From CAZABS01 sp964483635 (GTDB lineage: Bacteria; Patescibacteriota; Minisyncoccia; Moranbacterales; UBA1568), in assembly GCA_964483635.1 (NCBI GenBank), contig CAZABS010000020.1, forward strand, positions 1-17,303: 17,303 nucleotides of DNA, in the 5' to 3' direction. Made by a program: the position numbers and the translations under genes. Of this stretch, positions 1 through 6,151 are shown piece after piece. The first letter of the stretch is position 1, and each line of letters starts with the position of its first letter. The notes beneath the pieces are model-generated. The model saw only the letters and a list, made by a program, of their open reading frames with translations, had not been told where the DNA came from and searched no databases.

Positions 1-70
1 GGACTCTTTTTTTCAACGCTTTCTTGAGCGGGAAAATCTCTCCGATGGTGAAGGAGTAATTCTTTCTGAA

Positions 71-817
71 ATGAGTATGTATCAATTGGTGATTTTGGCT
101 GGTGGTAAGGGAACGCGCATGGGATCGGATTTTCCGAAGGTACTCCATCTTGTGAAAGAGGTGCCACTGATTGAACGGATTCTTGAAAATATCAAACCAT
201 TGATCGTCAAACCAGTTGTGGTTGTGGGCTATGGCGCCGAGGAAGTGAAAGCACTCCTCGGAGATCGCGTGACATATGCCTACCAACGCGAGCAGCTCGG
301 GACGGGTCACGCTCTTCTCTCGGCCAGAGAAATTCTTGAGGAGATGGGCTGCACCCAAATTCTCGTCACTCCTGGCGATCATCCACTCATTTCAGAGAAA
401 ACCTTTCGTGCTCTCCTCGACATCCAGGCGACTACGGGTGCCAAAGTCGCTCTTGCTAGCGTGAGCGTGCCGTACTTCGATGGGAGTTTCGGAAGTTTTG
501 ATCATTTCGGGCGGATCGTACGCAATGCTACGGGCGCAGTCGAGAAAATTGTCGAGTATAAAGATGCGACGGAAGCCGAGCGAGCCATACGTGAAGTGAA
601 TACGAGTTACTATTGTTTTGATGCGAAATGGCTCTGGGAGAATATTGATCGCCTCCAGAACAACAACGCTTCACACGAATTCTATCTCACCGATATGGTG
701 CACCTTGCTCGCGAAGATGGTCATACCATTGGCACACTCTCGATCGAAGATCCAATCGAAGGCCTCGGGATCAACACCCCCGAGCAGCTTGCCCTCGTCG
801 AAGCCCATATCCTATGA
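71..817 (+). CDS. GlmU-type sugar-1-phosphate nucleotidyltransferase (uridylyltransferase domain only)
   Basis: Family role: transfers UMP from UTP to a sugar 1-phosphate, most likely GlcNAc-1-P, giving the UDP-sugar for peptidoglycan and surface glycans; cytoplasmic. Seen: the nucleotide-binding loop LAGGKGTRMG (residues 9-18) with Lys23, the base-recognition segment QLGTGHAL (75-82), the metal-binding GDHPL (102-106), EVNTSYY (175-181), EFYLTD (203-208) and GINTPEQL (233-240). These match GlmU domain I in order. At 248 aa it has no left-handed beta-helix acetyltransferase domain, so it is monofunctional or acts with a separate acetyltransferase. The start could be ATG 71 or ATG 77, with no convincing Shine-Dalgarno. 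The same frame is open back to base 2, so a longer protein starting outside the window cannot be excluded. The family is sure; the exact sugar substrate is not. Confidence 0.88.
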   Translation: MSMYQLVILAGGKGTRMGSDFPKVLHLVKEVPLIERILENIKPLIVKPVVVVGYGAEEVKALLGDRVTYAYQREQLGTGHALLSAREILEEMGCTQILVTPGDHPLISEKTFRALLDIQATTGAKVALASVSVPYFDGSFGSFDHFGRIVRNATGAVEKIVEYKDATEAERAIREVNTSYYCFDAKWLWENIDRLQNNNASHEFYLTDMVHLAREDGHTIGTLSIEDPIEGLGINTPEQLALVEAHIL

Positions 818-820
818 GAA

Positions 821-849
821 TTGACGAGAGATTCCTTTTTGATTATATT
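821..849 (+). promoter_or_regulatory. Sigma70-type promoter for the 61-aa gene
   Basis: TTGACG (821-826) and TATATT (844-849) are separated by exactly 17 bases. Transcription would start near 856, leaving a leader of about 80 bases before the ATG at 936. The -35 box begins 3 bases after the stop of the nucleotidyltransferase gene, so the small gene has its own transcription unit. Confidence 0.6.
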
Positions 850-935
850 GAAGAGTCTCGATCTTTGGGGTTCTTGCTCTAAAGAGGAAACTGAGACGGG
901 TAGTACCTCGAGCGCAACGCGCAAAAGGAAGCAGC

Positions 936-1121
936 ATGGGAGACAAGACCTTGCAGGACCATCACAACGATGGGCAGCGCGGTGGATCGGATGGGGTTTA
1001 CAATCCTCCGAGCGGCGTCGTTTCAACGGCCATCGCCGAGCTTTTCTTCGATGTGAGTCAGACGAAGGAAGATAAGGCGAGCTACGACAAGGGCTACGAC
1101 AACGGTCGCAACAACAAGTAG
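936..1121 (+). CDS. Small acidic/polar hypothetical protein, 61 aa
   Basis: I do not recognise this gene. Reasons to think it is real: a promoter with 17-base spacing upstream, a purine-rich AAAGGAAG about 5 bases before the ATG, natural codon choice and a terminator-like hairpin downstream. The product is soluble and hydrophilic with no signal peptide or membrane segment. It has a Gly/Asp-rich start, a Tyr-Asn-Pro-Pro-Ser turn near residues 22-26, a hydrophobic stretch (VVSTAIAELFFDV, about 28-40) and a C-terminal pair of YDKGYDNG-like repeats (50-57). The YxxGYxxG pattern recurs in several small bacterial proteins of unknown role. Function unknown. Confidence 0.6.
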   Translation: MGDKTLQDHHNDGQRGGSDGVYNPPSGVVSTAIAELFFDVSQTKEDKASYDKGYDNGRNNK

Positions 1122-1241
1122 TCGTACGCCTTGGCAGTAAGGTTCAGTGAGCGGACAAAAGCGAACGAATCGGTTTGATCACAGGATAGAAACGGGGGAA
1201 AGTACGATGACACATCATCGCACGACTCAGGTAAGGATTTT

Positions 1242-1283
1242 GAGGGCAGGCCAGCACAGCGGTCGCGCCCTCTTCTTTTTTTC
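1242..1283 (+). terminator. Rho-independent terminator after the 61-aa gene
   Basis: GAGGGC (1242-1247) pairs with GCCCTC (1267-1272), with a second inner pairing GGCC/GGTC. A T-rich run follows (1271-1283). Upstream lies a perfect small hairpin, CGATGA-CACA-TCATCG (1205-1220). The bases between 1122 and 1241 hold no gene I can support. Confidence 0.5.
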
Positions 1284-1288
1284 TCCGA

Positions 1289-1397
1289 TTATTTTGCTTG
1301 GCACTCGTTGTTGAAAGTGCAGCCAGCGCTCGTACAGAGCGCATTCTTTGGGCCGTTGCATTCTGTGAAAACCGTACACGTGATGGTGACATCCCAA
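1289..1397 (-). CDS. C-terminal fragment of a Cys-rich protein (cut by gap 1)
   Basis: Reading the minus strand from the gap edge gives 35 codons ending in TAA (1289-1291). The peptide has five cysteines spaced C-x5-C-x7-C-x4-C-x5-C in a Thr/Asn-rich context (TITCTVFTEC at its start, TFNNECQAK at its end). Codon choice is natural and uses many C/T-ending codons. Such paired cysteines suggest an exported, disulfide-bonded protein or a metal-binding domain, but I do not recognise the family. The N-terminal part is lost in the 100-N gap. It converges on the terminator of the 61-aa gene. It could still be chance, given its length. Confidence 0.4.
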
Positions 1398-1497
1398 NNN
1401 NNNNNNNNNNNNNNNNNNNNNNNNNNNNNNNNNNNNNNNNNNNNNNNNNNNNNNNNNNNNNNNNNNNNNNNNNNNNNNNNNNNNNNNNNNNNNNNNN
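1398..1497. other. Scaffold gap 1 (100 N)
   Basis: Exactly 100 N, the usual placeholder for a join of unknown length. It cuts the Cys-rich minus-strand fragment on its left and hides the promoter of the small-gene cluster on its right. Reading frames should not be carried across it. Confidence 0.99.
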
Positions 1498-1513
1498 AAT
1501 GAGGAGCTTTGCA

Positions 1514-1726
1514 ATGGGACAAGTACTTTGCGGTGGCAGTGACGTGTCGGCGAGGCAGACGTGGAGTGCCCTCAATCGTGGACCAGGCTGTACGGTCGTG
1601 CGAATCGAGGTCTTCGGCGAGCATCAATACGTTTTGTACCGGCTCGAAGGGGAGGCAGACGATCTGCCACTTCATCGGCGCCCGCTTGCGGATTTTCAAA
1701 GACAGTATGAGTTGGTATCGGCGTGA
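1514..1726 (+). CDS. Small hypothetical protein A of an overlapping cluster, 70 aa
   Basis: Not recognised. The start at ATG 1514 is chosen because a strong Shine-Dalgarno GAGGAG (1501-1506) lies 7 bases upstream; an in-frame ATG at 1499 lies against the gap. The product is a mixed-charge soluble protein: a beta-strand-like VVRIEVFG and YVLYRLEG, then a Leu/Arg-rich end with the motif DFQRQYELV. Its stop overlaps the start of gene B by one base (TGATG), so the two are probably translationally coupled. The C-terminal motif resembles that of gene C (EFLRRYPNLI), suggesting that A and C are distant paralogues. Confidence 0.6.
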   Translation: MGQVLCGGSDVSARQTWSALNRGPGCTVVRIEVFGEHQYVLYRLEGEADDLPLHRRPLADFQRQYELVSA

Positions 1727-1902
1727 TGGAGGCATGGAATGCGCTCATCTCATGGATCCGTGAGGCATCTCACGCGTCGGGTATCGCGTGCTGTTTCCCG
1801 CAGGCGTACGGCGTGGTATTCGCTGCATACTTTCGAGACCTCTCCGGGGAGTATCACCCTCCCTCATATGGTGGTGGTTCAGGCGGTTTACATGAATACT
1901 GA
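1726..1902 (+). CDS. Small hypothetical protein B of the cluster, 58 aa
   Basis: Not recognised. Its ATG overlaps the TGA of gene A by one base and its TGA lies 11 bases inside gene C, which is the geometry of a coupled operon. Seen: an amphipathic N-terminal helix (MEAWNALISWIREASHASG), a Cys-Cys pair (residues 22-23), a short hydrophobic stretch (YGVVFAAYF, 28-36) and a Gly/Ser/Pro-rich tail with HPPSYGGGSGG (44-54). The hydrophobic stretch is too short for a clear transmembrane helix. Supported by overlap geometry and sensible composition only. Confidence 0.5.
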   Translation: MEAWNALISWIREASHASGIACCFPQAYGVVFAAYFRDLSGEYHPPSYGGGSGGLHEY

Positions 1903-2041
1903 TCGTGAGAAGGTCTTTGTGATTTCGGTCACATGGCCCACGGGTGCTCTCGAGCCTCTCATCGGGTTTACTCATCGAAATCAGCGGGTGGAGGTGGTTT
2001 TGCAGTCAGAATTCTTACGACGATATCCGAACCTGATATGA
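1892..2041 (+). CDS. Small hypothetical protein C of the cluster, 49 aa
   Basis: Not recognised. ATG 1892 is preferred over an upstream in-frame ATG at 1739 because the longer version would overlap gene B almost entirely and would start with an Arg/Ser-rich stretch typical of out-of-frame reading. The protein shows strand-like KVFVISVTW and RVEVVLQ and ends in EFLRRYPNLI, which parallels the DFQRQYELV end of gene A. Soluble, no signal. A terminator follows about 40 bases after the stop and closes the A-B-C unit. Confidence 0.55.
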   Translation: MNTDREKVFVISVTWPTGALEPLIGFTHRNQRVEVVLQSEFLRRYPNLI

Positions 2042-2082
2042 TGGGCTCGAGAAGATGAGTCAATGTTCGGAAAGTCACTCGG

Positions 2083-2121
2083 CGGATCAGCAGCAACTAT
2101 GCTTGATCCGTCTTCTTTTTT
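2083..2121 (+). terminator. Rho-independent terminator of the small-gene cluster
   Basis: CGGATCA (2083-2089) pairs with TGATCCG (2104-2110); an inner GCA/TGC pairing extends the stem. The tract TCTTCTTTTTT follows at 2111-2121. Confidence 0.75.
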
Positions 2122-2143
2122 CCGGTTTTTTCGTCCGGCACAA

Positions 2144-2172
2144 TGGACAAGAGGGTAAAAAAATGCTATAAT
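2144..2172 (+). promoter_or_regulatory. Strong promoter with extended -10
   Basis: TGGACA (2144-2149), 17-base spacer, TATAAT (2167-2172), preceded by TG to give an extended -10 (TGCTATAAT). Transcription would start near 2179. It drives the leader/terminator cassette ahead of the CAP-domain gene. Confidence 0.75.
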
Positions 2173-2178
2173 GGTCTT

Positions 2179-2279
2179 AACGTGGCTTGAAGAAGCCACA
2201 AAATCAGTGAGGAACGCATACATATATATAGAGAGTTTTGCAGCGAACGGGTGACCCCCGTTTTTTTGTTTTTTTTTCT
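2179..2279 (+). ncRNA. Short structured transcript or attenuated leader (cassette 1)
   Basis: From the predicted start near 2179 the RNA holds a perfect 7-bp hairpin GTGGCTT-GAAG-AAGCCAC (2182-2199). It then has an AT-rich linker (ATATATATAGAGAG) and a terminator hairpin at 2246-2262 followed by a long T run. The product would be a free RNA of about 95 bases, or a 5' leader whose terminator controls read-through into the CAP-domain gene starting 12 bases later. No open reading frame is evident in it. It resembles cassette 2 at 6069-6115. Confidence 0.45.
2246..2279 (+). terminator. Terminator of cassette 1
   Basis: AACGGG (2246-2251), loop TGACC, CCCGTT (2257-2262), then an almost uninterrupted T run to 2277. 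It sits directly upstream of the CAP-domain start codon. Confidence 0.7.
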
Positions 2280-2290
2280 TCTTCTCCGCT

Positions 2291-2857
2291 ATGGTTTTCT
2301 CAAAACAAACATTGTCTCAAAAAGTCCGGTACTTTATTCCACTCTTCGTGATAGCGTGGATTTTTCTGGTATTTGAGACGCTTCCGGTACAGGCCAAGAG
2401 CATTACTCCTGAAAACGTCCTCGCATTGATGAATGAGAGCCGAGTAGAGGCGGGCCTTCCTGTTCTTTCCCTGAATGCCACACTCACGCAGGCCGCGGAT
2501 GCCAAGGCGAGCGATATGCTCAAGGGAGATTATTTTGCCCATACCTCACCGACGGGGAAGAGCCCCTGGTATTGGATCAAGAGAAGCGGGTATCGCTACC
2601 GAAGTGCCGGGGAGAATCTCGCTATCAATTACTACTCGGCGGAGGAACAACATACGGCGTGGATGAAAAGCGAAACTCACCGTGCTAATATCCTGAGTTC
2701 AAAATTCGAGGAGATTGGGATAGCCATCGCTGAGGGAAAAATCAACGCAGCGACTTCTCTGGTGGTGACGGTGGTGTTTGCTTCTCCGATACAAGCCATT
2801 GCCAAAAAAGAAGGATCATCTGATCAGAAATCGGAGACCTCTTCCAAAACCCTTGAA
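2291..2857 (+). CDS. Secreted CAP/SCP-domain protein (YkwD-like), C-terminus lost in gap 2
   Basis: Seen: an N-terminal signal peptide (hydrophobic 14-30, likely cleavage after VQA near residue 35), then a CAP domain over about 40-165. The CAP tetrad is present: His84 in YFAHTSP, Glu108 in AGENLA, Glu118 and His130 in ETHRANIL. The family (SCP/PR-1/YkwD) is extracellular; bacterial members are common but their activity is mostly unknown. A Ser/Lys/Glu-rich linker starts at about 172 and runs into the 100-N gap, so a C-terminal anchor or further domain may be missing. The start codon has a pyrimidine tract, not a Shine-Dalgarno, just upstream. It lies behind the cassette 1 promoter and terminator, so expression may depend on read-through. 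Confidence 0.88.
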
Positions 2858-2957
2858 NNNNNNNNNNNNNNNNNNNNNNNNNNNNNNNNNNNNNNNNNNN
2901 NNNNNNNNNNNNNNNNNNNNNNNNNNNNNNNNNNNNNNNNNNNNNNNNNNNNNNNNN
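2858..2957. other. Scaffold gap 2 (100 N)
   Basis: Exactly 100 N. It truncates the CAP-domain gene. The 60 bases to its right (2958-3017) may hold the end of that gene or of another one; no frame there is convincing. Confidence 0.99.
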
Positions 2958-3017
2958 CGAAAACGGGGATTACGGCAGATACTTGCTCCGGGATGAGAGC
3001 ACTTTTTTGAGGAGAGG

Positions 3018-3045
3018 AGGAGTCTCGACTGAGGCTCCTTTTTTC
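3018..3045 (+). terminator. Rho-independent terminator right of gap 2
   Basis: AGGAGTCTC (3018-3026) and GAGGCTCCT (3031-3039) form a 9-bp stem with one G-T wobble around the loop GACT, followed by TTTTTT. It ends whatever gene crosses or follows gap 2 and abuts the next promoter. Confidence 0.75.
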
Positions 3046-3074
3046 TTGACAAATAAGCGGAAAAACGCTAGATT
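3046..3074 (+). promoter_or_regulatory. Promoter of the surface protein-sortase operon
   Basis: Consensus TTGACA (3046-3051), 17-base spacer, TAGATT (3069-3074). The predicted start near 3081 leaves a leader of about 33 bases before ATG 3114, without a Shine-Dalgarno. Confidence 0.7.
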
Positions 3075-3113
3075 GACGGGTCAATTTTTCATAGGGTAAT
3101 CGATATATTTCGT

Positions 3114-5372
3114 ATGGCCTGGATAACGCGTTGCTTTGGACGAACGGTTTGGCTTGTTGTTTTTATCCTCGTTGGGGTGATGGGGATTGAGTCTACGGTG
3201 CTGACGGTGTTCGCTTCGGAAGAAGAATCCGTGACCGAAGGAACTCCGCAAGGGAGCGAAGCAGAAGGTGCTCTGTATCCAGAAAATACTCGTCCGATTA
3301 CCGTTTTTGCTACCAAGGTAGTTTGTGAGGACGAACAGGATCTTCCGAATTATGGTCACGGCGGGCCCGCGATGACTTCTCATACCGCGACTGATTGGGT
3401 TTCGGGTCATGAGAGCTGTCAGATTGTCCATCCTTGGAATTTCGAATGGAACTATCTCGATGGACAGGGGAATCCTGGCGACCATCAGGGTGAAGCCGGG
3501 GGAAATTGGAAGACATTTACTGGAAGCATTACGGTTCCCATTGCTGGGCGAACCGATGCTGAGAAGATTAGTTTTCGAGAAGTGTGGACTCATGAGTACA
3601 TCCCATTTACTTTTGATGAGGCTCGGGATAATTCAAATGATGTGAGTGCCGAGATATATTGCAGCGATGATGTCGAAAATTACGATAACTGGGATCTCGT
3701 TGAATACCCGGAGGGTGGAGAGACCTATTATTGTGTCGCCTGGAATGTTGCTGTGAAAAAGGAAGAAGGAACCCCGCGGCTGCTCCTCGAAAAATCAAAT
3801 GATAGCGTCGGTGATGAGCTCCCCGGGAATACGGTGCGCTACACCCTCAAAGTTACCGCTCTTGATGCTCCGGTGAACCATATTGAGTTGACTGATCTCC
3901 CGCCAGCTGGATTCGTCTATCAAAGCGGTTCAGCAACCGGGGCTTCATTTATCCACGAGTATGCTTCGCCCGGTGTGTGGAACGTGGGTGATCTCGGCGC
4001 TGGTGAGAGTAAAACCCTGGCCTATACTGCCACGATCGAAAACAATCAGGATGCGGGTCGGTATCGCGACCTTGCCTATGCCCGCGGTATCTCTGAATCG
4101 GGTGCGGTGGTTTTTGCAAATGCTGAAGCCGAGACTCCCTTTGTTGGAACTGCGGTCAATGTAATCGTTCCGGTCGTGGCGGAAGTAACCCTTCCAACCA
4201 TTGTTGATCGAGATGTTGATACCAAGACGGTTCAGAAAGTGAAGCGTGTTCTCGGTGCAGCCACCTTGCCGCTTACGGGCGCAGATACAGGTTGGATGAT
4301 CGCGGCTTTTGGACTGATGCTGGTGGGACTGATTTTCCTCCTGTTGAGCAAGGAGAGTACCAGGAGACTCCTCCGTTCACTCAAAAAATCTCTCCGAAAA
4401 ATCGTTGTGGGACTAGTGCTTGTCTCAGCTGGTATGTTTGGAGGGGAGACAGCGAAAGCGGCTTCTTCATCACTGGCGGTGCGTATCGAAACACCCAAAG
4501 CGGCTGTGACGAACTCAGATTTCCAGATTGGGTTTGCCCTGCTTGATCTCGAAGGCCGAACGATTTCACTCGTGTGCGAAAAACAAGGACCAAGTGAAAG
4601 TGGTTTTTCAACCTTTGAAACGCAAACGCTCGCCGCTGGTGGAAATGCCGGAAATTGCCATGTCGATAAGGGTGTCCTCACAACTAACGGGACCTATCAT
4701 TTCCGGGTGCATGCAAGTGCCGGTAGTGACTCGGCTTCGAGTGAGAGCGTCGCGGTGACGTTTGCCCTCTCGGGTCCAGAGACCCCGACCAATTATAGCC
4801 GCACGGATGGAGATGACTGTCAGGTGAACATCGGATTCACAACGGGAAATGATGAAGGGAAGACGGTTAAAGTCGAACTCTATCGTTCAACCAATTCTTC
4901 ATTTCGTGCGGATGCTGGAACGAAGGTGAGTGAACTCGCTTTGGGAAGTGCTACCAACGGAACAATCTCTCTTACTGTTTCCGATTGTGGTGCAGAGTAT
5001 TTCTACGCTTTGCGTGCTGTGGATGCACAGGGATATGGATCAGATTTTGTCGGAGATACCGAAACGATTCTTGATCACGAACATCGTGTGAAAACGAAAA
5101 CCGTGACCAAGAAAATTGCTGCCCCAGCACCGAGTGGAGCTATTGCTCTCACAACGGAAGCTGGTACGAATGATGCTGTAACCGTTGCCGGAGCGGTTGA
5201 TGGTGATTCTTCAGAAGGGGATGTCCTTGGAGCAGCAACGACTGAAACCAATGCTCCTGATGGAGCGTCAAAGACTACCTCAACCGGAAAAAATATTGGA
5301 GCACTGATCTTCCTTTTTGTGCTTTCGTATGCCGGTTATCGAGTGTATCAAAAATATTACTCACGTGCGTAA
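3114..5372 (+). CDS. Two-part cell-surface protein with DUF11 domain and internal LPLTG sorting signal
   Basis: 752 aa. Seen in order: a signal peptide (1-35, VFA then SEEE); a Cys/Trp-rich ectodomain (about 55-215); a DUF11-type beta-sandwich (about 222-345, starting LLLEKSNDSVGDELPGNTV); and LPLTG (385-389) followed by a hydrophobic helix (394-411) and a basic stretch (KESTRRLLRSLKK), which together form a full cell-wall sorting signal. The chain does not stop there. A second hydrophobic segment (429-443) ending in an AKA/ASSS signal-peptidase-like site follows, then a second ectodomain of fibronectin-III-like strands (about 452-650), a Ser/Thr/Ala linker, and a C-terminal helix (727-742) with a basic tail. 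VLGAAT occurs at both 379-384 and 704-709, just before each anchor. This looks like two surface proteins joined in one frame. It is followed with an 8-base overlap by a sortase gene, which is likely to act on it. A natural fusion seems more likely than an error, as the frame is clean throughout. Confidence 0.85.
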   Translation: MAWITRCFGRTVWLVVFILVGVMGIESTVLTVFASEEESVTEGTPQGSEAEGALYPENTRPITVFATKVVCEDEQDLPNYGHGGPAMTSHTATDWVSGHESCQIVHPWNFEWNYLDGQGNPGDHQGEAGGNWKTFTGSITVPIAGRTDAEKISFREVWTHEYIPFTFDEARDNSNDVSAEIYCSDDVENYDNWDLVEYPEGGETYYCVAWNVAVKKEEGTPRLLLEKSNDSVGDELPGNTVRYTLKVTALDAPVNHIELTDLPPAGFVYQSGSATGASFIHEYASPGVWNVGDLGAGESKTLAYTATIENNQDAGRYRDLAYARGISESGAVVFANAEAETPFVGTAVNVIVPVVAEVTLPTIVDRDVDTKTVQKVKRVLGAATLPLTGADTGWMIAAFGLMLVGLIFLLLSKESTRRLLRSLKKSLRKIVVGLVLVSAGMFGGETAKAASSSLAVRIETPKAAVTNSDFQIGFALLDLEGRTISLVCEKQGPSESGFSTFETQTLAAGGNAGNCHVDKGVLTTNGTYHFRVHASAGSDSASSESVAVTFALSGPETPTNYSRTDGDDCQVNIGFTTGNDEGKTVKVELYRSTNSSFRADAGTKVSELALGSATNGTISLTVSDCGAEYFYALRAVDAQGYGSDFVGDTETILDHEHRVKTKTVTKKIAAPAPSGAIALTTEAGTNDAVTVAGAVDGDSSEGDVLGAATTETNAPDGASKTTSTGKNIGALIFLFVLSYAGYRVYQKYYSRA

Positions 5373-6009
5373 TTTCTTCACGCTTCACAAAGGAGGGTAT
5401 TGGCTCGGATGGATATTCATTGCTGGAGCGGGTTTTATCGTGCTGGGAACCTTTGCGCCGATTCTTCATGAACAGCTGCGGTATCAACAAAAAAGTTTCG
5501 AGCGAAACGTTTCGGGTGAAATGAATCAAGAAAAGAATAGTTCGTCTCTGGGCGAAGTCGTTGATACAGAGTTTGGAATGGTCATTCCAAAAATTGATGT
5601 GAATGTGCCGGTGGTGGCTGATGTTGATTGGACAGACTCACAGGTATATCAGCAAGCCCTTACTCGGGGCGTCGCTCACGCCAAGGGGTCGAGTCATCCA
5701 GGAGAAGATGGAAATATATTTCTCTTTGCTCATTCTGGTGCAGATTTTTTCGAAGCCCTTCGGTTCAATGCAGTGTTCTCACTCATGAATAAATTGGAAG
5801 TAGGAGATGAACTGACGCTTTGGTACCATGGACAAGTGTATAGGTATCGAGTGACTGAGAAAAAAATTGTCTCGGGGGACGCACTCGAATATCTCATCGA
5901 ACCCAAAGAGGGGAAAGTCCTCACCCTCATGACTTGCTGGCCACCGGGGACGACCTTGAAACGGCTCTTGGTATCAGCCGAACAACAGGATTTAATTTCA
6001 GAAGAATAA
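5365..6009 (+). CDS. Sortase (cysteine transpeptidase)
   Basis: Membrane-bound transpeptidase that cleaves LPxTG-type motifs between Thr and Gly and transfers the protein to a surface acceptor. Seen from the GTG start at 5365: an N-terminal membrane anchor (about 13-33), then a beta-barrel with the substrate-groove segment VIPKIDVNVPVV (73-84), catalytic His123 in FAHSG, Cys191 in LMTCWPPGT and Arg200 in LKRLLV. All three catalytic residues are present, and 214 aa is a usual length. GTG 5365 is chosen because it overlaps the previous stop by 8 bases. An in-frame ATG at 5317 would overlap the surface-protein gene by 56 bases and add an unlikely N-terminus. No Shine-Dalgarno is seen, so translation is probably coupled. 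I cannot assign a sortase class from motifs alone. Confidence 0.92.
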   Translation: MRNFFTLHKGGYWLGWIFIAGAGFIVLGTFAPILHEQLRYQQKSFERNVSGEMNQEKNSSSLGEVVDTEFGMVIPKIDVNVPVVADVDWTDSQVYQQALTRGVAHAKGSSHPGEDGNIFLFAHSGADFFEALRFNAVFSLMNKLEVGDELTLWYHGQVYRYRVTEKKIVSGDALEYLIEPKEGKVLTLMTCWPPGTTLKRLLVSAEQQDLISEE

Positions 6010-6033
6010 AGAGGCGAGAGCATTTTTCTGGAC

Positions 6034-6062
6034 TTGACTTTCGCCAAAAAAAGGAGTATACT
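6034..6062 (+). promoter_or_regulatory. Promoter of cassette 2
   Basis: TTGACT (6034-6039), 17-base spacer, TATACT (6057-6062), starting 24 bases after the sortase stop. Transcription would start near 6069 and meet a terminator hairpin within 16 bases. Confidence 0.7.
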
Positions 6063-6068
6063 AGATAT

Positions 6069-6115
6069 AGAGCAGTAAAGAAGCGGGTGACCAGGGTCAC
6101 GCCGTTTTTCTTTTT
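6069..6115 (+). ncRNA. Very short leader/attenuator RNA (cassette 2)
   Basis: The predicted transcript begins near 6069 and contains GCAG, GAAG and a terminator hairpin, ending near 6112. Terminated RNA would be only about 45 bases, too short for most small RNAs. A regulated attenuator for the downstream 57-aa gene is therefore the more natural reading. The sequence ATATAGAG...GCAG...CGGGTGACC...CGTTTTT is shared with cassette 1. Confidence 0.4.
6084..6115 (+). terminator. Terminator of cassette 2 and probably of the sortase operon
   Basis: CGG-GTGACC (6084-6092), loop AG, GGTCAC-g-CCG (6095-6104): a 9-bp stem with one bulged G, followed by TTTTTCTTTTT (6105-6115). Confidence 0.75.
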
Positions 6116-6151
6116 CTCTCGGGTTTCTGGGACTTGAGCCTCTCTTCCGTC

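Noticed and set aside
1148..1315. GTG-started 55-codon frame through the hairpins
   Set aside because: It runs through the terminator and its T tract and reads as basic low-quality sequence.
1298..1726. Plus-strand frame across gap 1
   Set aside because: The left part is the shadow of the Cys-rich minus-strand fragment; only the segment from ATG 1514 with its GAGGAG is kept.
1289..1735. Long minus-strand frame across gap 1
   Set aside because: Only the part left of the gap (1289-1397) is used; the rest is read through N and lies opposite the better-supported gene A.
1739..2041. 100-aa version of gene C
   Set aside because: The extra 51 residues are Arg/Ser-rich shadow sequence over gene B; the ATG at 1892 fits the overlap geometry.
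2958..3010. End of the CAP protein right of gap 2
   Set aside because: The gap length is unknown, so the frame cannot be assigned; none of the frames there looks convincing.
5317..5364. ATG 5317 as sortase start
   Set aside because: It would overlap the surface-protein gene by 56 bases and add a Cys-rich N-terminus before the membrane anchor; GTG 5365 fits better.
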